Positions 58,601 to 64,000 of a stretch of 64,000 nucleotides of DNA are shown here, piece by piece. The first letter of the stretch is position 1; the number at the start of each line of letters is the position of its first letter. The stretch covers positions 2,389,094 through 2,453,093 of the forward strand of contig NW_024737068.1 in the NCBI RefSeq assembly GCF_018991925.1, given 5' to 3'. This DNA is from Homarus americanus. Its lineage: Eukaryota > Arthropoda > Malacostraca > Decapoda > Nephropidae. Below the pieces are notes generated by a model. The model was not told where the DNA came from, searched no databases, and saw nothing but the letters and a program-made list of their open reading frames with translations. A program made the position numbers and the translations under genes.

Positions 58601-58738
58601 TGTTTGTTATTATGACTAACTATATTTTCAGCATTATCTACTTCTGTTTCACTGCTGTTATTTTCACATGGTATTTTCCTCTCTTTACCATTGATGGGAT
58701 TTGGACATATTAAAACCCCACCTTTACTACCCTGTCAA
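55669..58738 (-). mobile_element. CR1-like copy B inserted in the 30-bp minisatellite
   Basis: TTCTTATG tail repeats at 55669-55690 (minus strand), 5' end truncated near 58738 close to the ORF2 start. Minisatellite lies on both sides. It is the best-preserved CR1 ORF2 of the window. Confidence 0.9.
55735..58735 (-). pseudogene. CR1-like ORF2 (endonuclease plus RT), nearly intact
   Basis: The endonuclease starts near 58570 with SVYYTNSRSLCNKMDQLRAI and holds ITETWINSN (catalytic Glu), GDFNFSGLDW and GNSDRKAI. A one-base frameshift lies near 58370. From 58351 one frame of 830 residues covers the rest of the endonuclease, the linker and the RT: NVVPIFKKGE, YLDFSKAFDRVPHERL (Asp), [31 protein letters not shown] (Asp pair). 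A TAG at about 55856 replaces the Trp codon of the conserved KHWFGN; the frame goes on to a WV stop near 55735. Two changes thus inactivate an otherwise complete protein. Confidence 0.92.
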
Positions 58739-58739
58739 C

Positions 58740-58946
58740 TATCTTCGCTAGCACTAGCAGTAGTAGCACTAGCCTTAACAACAACCACATTAGATGGACT
58801 AGCCTTAACAACAACCACATTAGATGGACTAGCCTTAACAACAACAACAACAGTAATAAGACCAACCTTAACAACAACAGCGGTACAACCAGCCTTAACA
58901 ACAAAAACGATAGTAGGACCAGCCTTATCAACAAAATCAGTAGTAG
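58740..58946. repeat. 30-bp minisatellite, AACAACA orientation, part 3
   Basis: Continues the array beyond CR1 copy B with variant units (ACCACATTAGATGGACTAGC). Confidence 0.9.
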
Positions 58947-59172
58947 GTGCTGTTGTTAAAGCTGGTCCTACTACTGTTGTTGTTAAGGCTGGTGATACTA
59001 GTGTTGTTGATGTTGTTGTTATGGCTGGTCCAAAAACTGTTGCTGTTTTTGTTGTTAAGACTGGTCCTTCTACTGTTGTTGTTGTTAAGGCTGGCCATAC
59101 TACTGTTGTTGTTGTTGATGTTAGGGCTGATCCTACTACTGTTGTGTTTGTTAATGCAGGTCCTACTACCAG
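58947..59172. repeat. 30-bp minisatellite, inverted arm
   Basis: At about 58947 the strand switches without spacer to TGTTGTTAAAGCTGGTCCTA-type units, giving a palindromic junction. Confidence 0.92.
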
Positions 59173-59357
59173 GCCCGTCCTTACGGGGGAGGGGGGAACA
59201 GGGGCGACCGCAGGGGCCTCGCGCGTGTGGGGGCCCCGCAGGGCCCAGTACTAGACCCAGTGACCTCGGACACATTACCTGTTGACTGGTTAATCTGACC
59301 TGACGGCTTACGCCACCATCACAACCGTGACCTTACCATCCATAGCGACAGTCCCAT
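59173..59357. other. GC-rich spacer
   Basis: GGGGGAGGGGGG and GGGGGCCCC words, then ordinary sequence up to the truncated CR1 end. No ORF. Confidence 0.4.
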
Positions 59358-61992
59358 TTCACGCCTAAATCAAAATTTGTCTAATTTAAAACCATTGTTA
59401 CGAGTTCGCTCCTGGTTGGATAGTTTGAGTACCTTTGTAATGTCCCCTTTGTTTAGCCCTGACTTCCACTTATACACCTCTATCATGTCGCCCCTCGCTC
59501 TACGTCTCTCGAGGGAGTACAAATTAAGATGCTTTAACCTGTTTCTATACTCAAGGTTCCTAATGCCCGGGATTAGTCTTGTCATTCTCCGCTGAATTCT
59601 TTCCAATGATTCTATATCCATTCTGTAATACGGTGACCAGAACTGAACTGCGTAATCCATGTGTGGTCTCACAAGCGCAAGATACAGTTTTAGGTTGACC
59701 TCGCTAGTCTTGTAACTAACACTCCTTTGTATGAACCCAAGTACTTTATTAGCCTTGTTAAGAGCAAAAACACATTGTTTACTTGGCTTTAGGTTCCTAT
59801 TTATCATTACTCCTAAATCTCTCTCGCAATCGGATTTCTCAGTGGCATCGTTGTTCATCTGGTATCTGGTTTCCCTGTTTACATCTCCTATACTGAGCAC
59901 TTTACATTTGTCGACGTTGAATTTCATCTGCCATTTTTCAGACCATTCGAAAAATTTGTTTAGATCTTCCTGTAGTTTTGCGGAGTCCTCGTCAGATTTA
60001 ATAACACGTCCTATTTTAGGGTCATCAGCAAATTTACTTATGTTGCTGTCTATGCCGATATCTATGTCGTTTATGTATATAATAAATAATAATGGTCCAA
60101 GTACTGAGCCTTGGGGGACTCCACTTGTGACGTTGCGCCAATGGGACTTAGTGCCGTTAATGCTCACTCGCTGTTTCCTGTCCTGTAACCACGCCCTAAT
60201 CCATTTAAGGATGTTACCTTTGATGCCATGTGCTTCTACCTTTCTAATTAGTCTTTCGTGGGGGACTCTGTCGAAGGCTTTTCTAAAGTCGAGATATACC
60301 ACATCATAATTGTGCCCCTCGTCCACCTATTCGAAAACTGATGAAAAGAATGATAATTGATTAGTTAGACAAGAACGTCCGCTTGTGAAGCCATGCTGGG
60401 AATCATTAATCAATCGGTACTTCTCCAGGTGATTTTGAATAGAGTTTGAAATGATTGCTTCCAGCAATTTGCCTACTATTGATGTTAGACTGATTGGGCG
60501 GTAGTTAGAGGATAGTGATCTATCCCCCTTCTTGAAAATCGGTATTACATTCGCTATTCTCCAGGATTCTGGTACTACACCTGTTTTTTACGACATGTTA
60601 AACAACTTGCTAAGGGCATACTTAGCTCTTCCTTACATTCCTTTAATACTCTGGCAAATATCTCATCGGGACCAAGTGACTTATTTGGCTTTAGTTTGTC
60701 TATTTGATTACTAACATCGTAACTAGTCACTACTATCTCTCTTAATTTGTTTTCTTCACTATCTCTGAATAGAGTCGGTGCCTCGGGTATCATGTTTAAA
60801 TTTTCGGTGGTGAAAACTGTTGAAAAATATTTAATCAAATTATTGCTCATTTCTCCGTCGTTTCAGTGAGCTCGCCAGTATCTGACCGTATTGGTCCAAT
60901 CTTTTCTCGTGTTTTAGTTTCATACATTTGGTAGAATCCTTTGGGGTTTGTCTTCGCCTCCCTTGCTATCCTTACCTCATTATTCCTCTTGGCTTTCCTT
61001 ATCTCGGTTTTAACCCTACTCTCCAATATCTTATAATAATCCTAGAGGTAAATTTCGCCACGCTTTATCCTTCTACCTATAGCCTTCCTTTGGCCAATGA
61101 TGTTCTTTAAATAATTATTTATCCATTTAGGGTCATTGTTGTCTGATCTGAGTTTTTTGTATGGGATGTTCTGCCTTTGTGCATTAAGTACCTCATTATT
61201 TAAATTGTCGTGGAACTCGGCAATCTCAGATCTCGTTATCAGGTCGGAGTCATCTGTCAGGTTCACGGCCAAGCACGACACCCCCTCTCTCAGCTGCCTC
61301 TTTAAACTGTCAAAGTTTGCCCTTCTGAAATCTGGTAGTTTAGTGGAATTTTCCTTAAGTCTGCCCTGAAAATCTAACTGGAATCTAATTTCTTTGTGAT
61401 CTCTGTTTGCAAGTTCGTTCCCTACCTTGACATTGCTAATGAGGTTTTCTCTGTTCGACAGACCTAATTCGTGTATATTATTACCCCGGGTGGGTTCGGT
61501 TATATGTTGACTTAGGAAACAGTCATGGATCGTCTCGAGAAAATCCTCTGATTCTGAGTTACCTGTAAGGTCAGTCCAATATATTTGGCCAAGGTTAAAG
61601 TCGCCTACTATACAGACTTTGTTGTGCATGGAAGCCCTGCGCATTTCATCCCAGATAAGTCGCTCATTGACTCTATCAAGATTGGGAGGTCTATATATTA
61701 CTCCTGTGATTAATTTTTCCCTACCGTCGATTAATTATATCCAAATTGTTTCTGTATTCTGCTCAGATTTTATTTCCTTATTTATTTCACACTTCAGATT
61801 ATCCCTAACATAGATTGCTACTCCGCCTCCTTTCCTGCTCTGCCTATCGGTATGGAACAATTTGTAACCCGCAATTTGGTATTCGACCCGCAACTCACGT
61901 GAGTCTAGGTTGATCCATGTTTCAGTGAATGCTATTATATCGATTTTTTCGGTACATACCAAGGCCCTAATATCATCCATTTTGTTTCTCAT
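59358..61992 (-). pseudogene. CR1-like copy A2, ORF2 (endonuclease and RT), broken
   Basis: The endonuclease starts near 61992 with MRNKMDDIRALVCTEKIDII and has TETWINLD (Glu) and, in a shifted frame from 61644, VGDFNLGQIYW. The linker repeats LNAQRQNIPYKKLRS of the copy at 4383. RT pieces run 60850-60575 and 60326-59370 with [36 protein letters not shown] and KFADDPKIGRV. The copy is cut at 59358, just past LDKF, so the last 60 or so residues and the 3' tail are missing; that is unusual because non-LTR copies normally lose the 5' end. A later deletion is likely. Confidence 0.87.
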
Positions 61993-62239
61993 ACTTCTAC
62001 TATTTGCTTAGTAGACATTTAAGTTATTCGTGTTCTGAGTCCTCCCTTTACCGCGTTTAGTTTTAAACTCTCTGTTTAATTTAGTTTTGTCATCATTCCT
62101 AACACTATTTCCCTGTAATCTTTTACTTTGTTTACCCGCTCCCACTGCAGTTTCCCCCACCCCTGTGCCCATATGTTCCCCTAGCAGTTTAAAGACTTCG
62201 ATATCCTTTGAACTGCCCCCTCTACAGTCCCAGCCAGAG

Positions 62240-63042
62240 TTGCCACCCCATCCCGAGACAGGTGCACCCCATCCCTAGCATAAAGGTCCCTTCTGCCGTA
62301 GAAGTGTCCCAGTTGTCAATGGGACTGATAATGACTTGCAATATCTGTCAAGACGGTCGTTGACACCAACCACCCTTGACAACCATTCACTGCCAACTTT
62401 CCTTCTAGGCAGGACACCACATATGATAGGGATCCCTCCCTTAGACCTAATACGATCTATAGCTGCCTTGAACTTATCAAGAAGCTCCTCGCTCCTACAC
62501 CGGCCAATATCATTGCCTCCTGCACTGAGGCAGATAATGGGTTTGTTCCCATTACCAGACAAGATATTGTCCATCCTGTCAATTATATCCCCCACCCCAG
62601 CTCCTGGCAAACTAACCCTCATCCTATTTTTGTTGTTACCACAAAAGGCCCTGTCCAAGTACCTTACCTGTGAGTCACCAACAATTAATGTTTTTATACC
62701 TTCCTTGTCAGCCCTGTCTCTGACTGTACTAATGTCCAATTCGTCTATCAAGGGACTGAACGAGTCGGTACACTTAGCTGTTGTTGTCGTATCCTTGGTG
62801 TATTTCTTCACCACCAGCTTGGTCTTCCCTCTCCTCACAACCTTCCACTCGCTTGAGTTTTCGTCAGACACTGGTTTTCCCTGTCCCGCCTTCCCCTTTA
62901 TCCTCGCCAGCTCTTCCTTTAATTTCAGGTTCTCCAACGTGGCCCTCTCAATTTCTTCCTTGGCCCTCACCAATTCTTCCATGGACCACTCCAGTTTGGT
63001 CAACAAACTCGCATACCCCAGACCACACATAGCACTGGTCAT
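62240..63042 (-). pseudogene. CR1 ORF1 with SGNH esterase domain
   Basis: The frame 63042-62275 begins with a Leu/Glu coiled coil (about 15-50), then a basic linker (WKVVRRGKTKLVVKKY), then an SGNH hydrolase: LIVGDSQVRYLD (nucleophile Ser block), CLSAGGNDIGRCR (Gly and Asn blocks). The last block, RDGVHLSRDG with catalytic Asp and His, is present near 62240-62265 but in another frame, after a frameshift near 62290. CR1 elements of several animals carry such an esterase in ORF1, possibly for membrane or lipid contact. It lies upstream of ORF2 on the same strand, as expected. No PHD-type finger is seen; the 5' end is probably lost. Confidence 0.85.
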
Positions 63043-63049
63043 ATCTGAT

Positions 63050-63945
63050 AATTATCCCTCGGGAGCTAACCCTGCCTTGACCTTTCCCCTAGTGAGGTCA
63101 GAACACAACCGTGAAACTGAAGATGATTTATGTGATCCAGCCAACTGGCCACAGCTTTTGGACAGTAGAACAATGAACTACTTGGTAGGAAATGGACCTG
63201 TGAAAGTTACTAGTGAAAATTATATTTTTCCTAAAAATAGTGAAAATCGGCACTTCTCAGAAAACTTTTACATGAGAAAATTACCAAATGGAGAAACATC
63301 TGAAAGAAGTTGGCTTATATTAAAAAATCGACGAGTGAAAAGAAAAGGACAACAAGAAATAGGTGAGAATAATTCAGAAAACTCGGCTGAGAAAGTATTT
63401 GAAAGAAATTACTTTCTTGTTATCATTGATCAGGCAATAATGTCACTGACAAGAAGATTCAAGCAGCTGCAAGAGTATGACACTAACTTCAGTTTCCTGT
63501 ATGACTTGGAGAAACTTCGAGACATGAAAGAAGACTACATCATGAAAGAGCGATGTATAGCTTTGGATAATTCATTGAGTGTTGGAAATTCTCACGAAAT
63601 TGATTGTGCAGACCTGTTCTCAGAGTTTCGAGTACTCCAAGAACTTATTCCTCAAGAAACAAACAGTGCACTTCAAGTCCTTCAGATTCTCAAGTCTCTA
63701 AATGGTTCCTTCCCTAAGGCAGAAATAGCATATCGGATTTTATTGACAGTTCCAGTCACAGTGGCATCACGGGAGCGGAGTTTTTCCAGGCTGAAATTAT
63801 TAAAAAACTATCTAAGAACAACTTGTCTCCAGAGAGATTGAATGCATTGGCTATGCTCTCCATCGAAAAGGAACTAGCAGAAAGTTTGGAATATCAAGAT
63901 TTAATAGCAGAGTTTAATGCAGTGAAAGTTAGGAAAATGGGGTAA
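63050..63945 (+). pseudogene. hAT-type transposase, internally deleted
   Basis: The frame reads DDLCDPANWPQLLDSRTMNY, then FSENFYMRKLPNGETSERSW. This is the TTF-type N-terminal zinc-finger region found in ZMYM1/hAT-like transposases, although the Cys cluster is poor. It then jumps to the C-terminal end: YRILLTVPVTVASRERSFSR and LKLLKNYLRTT, the hAT dimerisation motif. After a one-base shift near 63828 the frame continues SPERLNALAMLSIEKE to a stop near 63943. The RNase H-fold core with the catalytic residues is missing. Only the part after about 63050 is real; the frame upstream is antisense to CR1 ORF1. Confidence 0.75.
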
Positions 63946-64000
63946 TTTAATCCCCAGGTAAGAAGGGTTGGTTCAGGCCAAGGTTGGGTCAGAAGATTAT
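63946..64000. other. Window end, unassigned
   Basis: Short sequence after the hAT stop; no feature visible. Confidence 0.3.

Noticed and set aside
62336..63049. Upstream half of a 501-residue plus-strand ORF
   Set aside because: It is antisense to the SGNH ORF1; only the hAT part after about 63050 has family resemblance.

Overview
The window looks like repeat-dense nuclear DNA of an arthropod, most probably a decapod crustacean. That placement is an inference from the mix of CR1-type non-LTR retrotransposons, Ty3-type LTR elements, Penelope-like elements and very long (TA)n, (AC)n and (AAT)n tracts; no single-copy host gene fixes the species. I found no host protein-coding gene, rRNA or functional tRNA. 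Almost every coding signal belongs to a transposable element, and most long ORFs elsewhere are low-complexity artefacts of satellites whose period is a multiple of three.

Layout. 0-4.3 kb: a CR1 reverse-transcriptase fragment, a Penelope-like GIY-YIG fragment, a 21-bp minisatellite and a dispersed repeat. 4.4-10.5 kb: a plus-strand CR1 copy split by a young, complete LTR element (5543-9638) with a 5-bp target duplication and an intact Gag-protease-integrase ORF that lacks RT and RNase H. 10.5-15.3 kb: long pyrimidine/purine tracts and a broken non-LTR RT. 15.5-22.3 kb: a plus-strand Ty3-type element with gag, protease, RT, RNase H, integrase and an env-like remnant, with several frameshifts and a stop. 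22.3-24.7 kb: a zinc-knuckle ORF1 fragment, a second Penelope-like fragment inside an inverted repeat, and tRNA-derived SINE copies in a palindrome. 24.9-29.3 kb: more 21-bp minisatellite and dispersed repeat. 29.3-33.8 kb: a probable non-coding LTR pair. 35.1-41.2 kb: a minus-strand LTR element with integrase upstream of RT (Gmr1-like order), carrying a hAT-type MITE. 41.3-44.4 kb: a DNA transposon with a 9-bp target duplication and a decayed, unfamiliar transposase. 44.4-48.3 kb: AT-rich DNA and microsatellites. 48.3-59.2 kb: a 30-bp minisatellite that changes orientation and is split by two minus-strand CR1 copies. 59.3-64 kb: a CR1 copy with an SGNH-esterase ORF1, then an internally deleted hAT transposase.

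The genes do not form a pathway. The window is a record of nested insertions. The best candidates for something little described are the RT-less but ORF-intact LTR element, the integrase-first LTR element, the 9-bp-TSD DNA transposon, and the inverted 30-bp minisatellite used repeatedly as a CR1 landing site.
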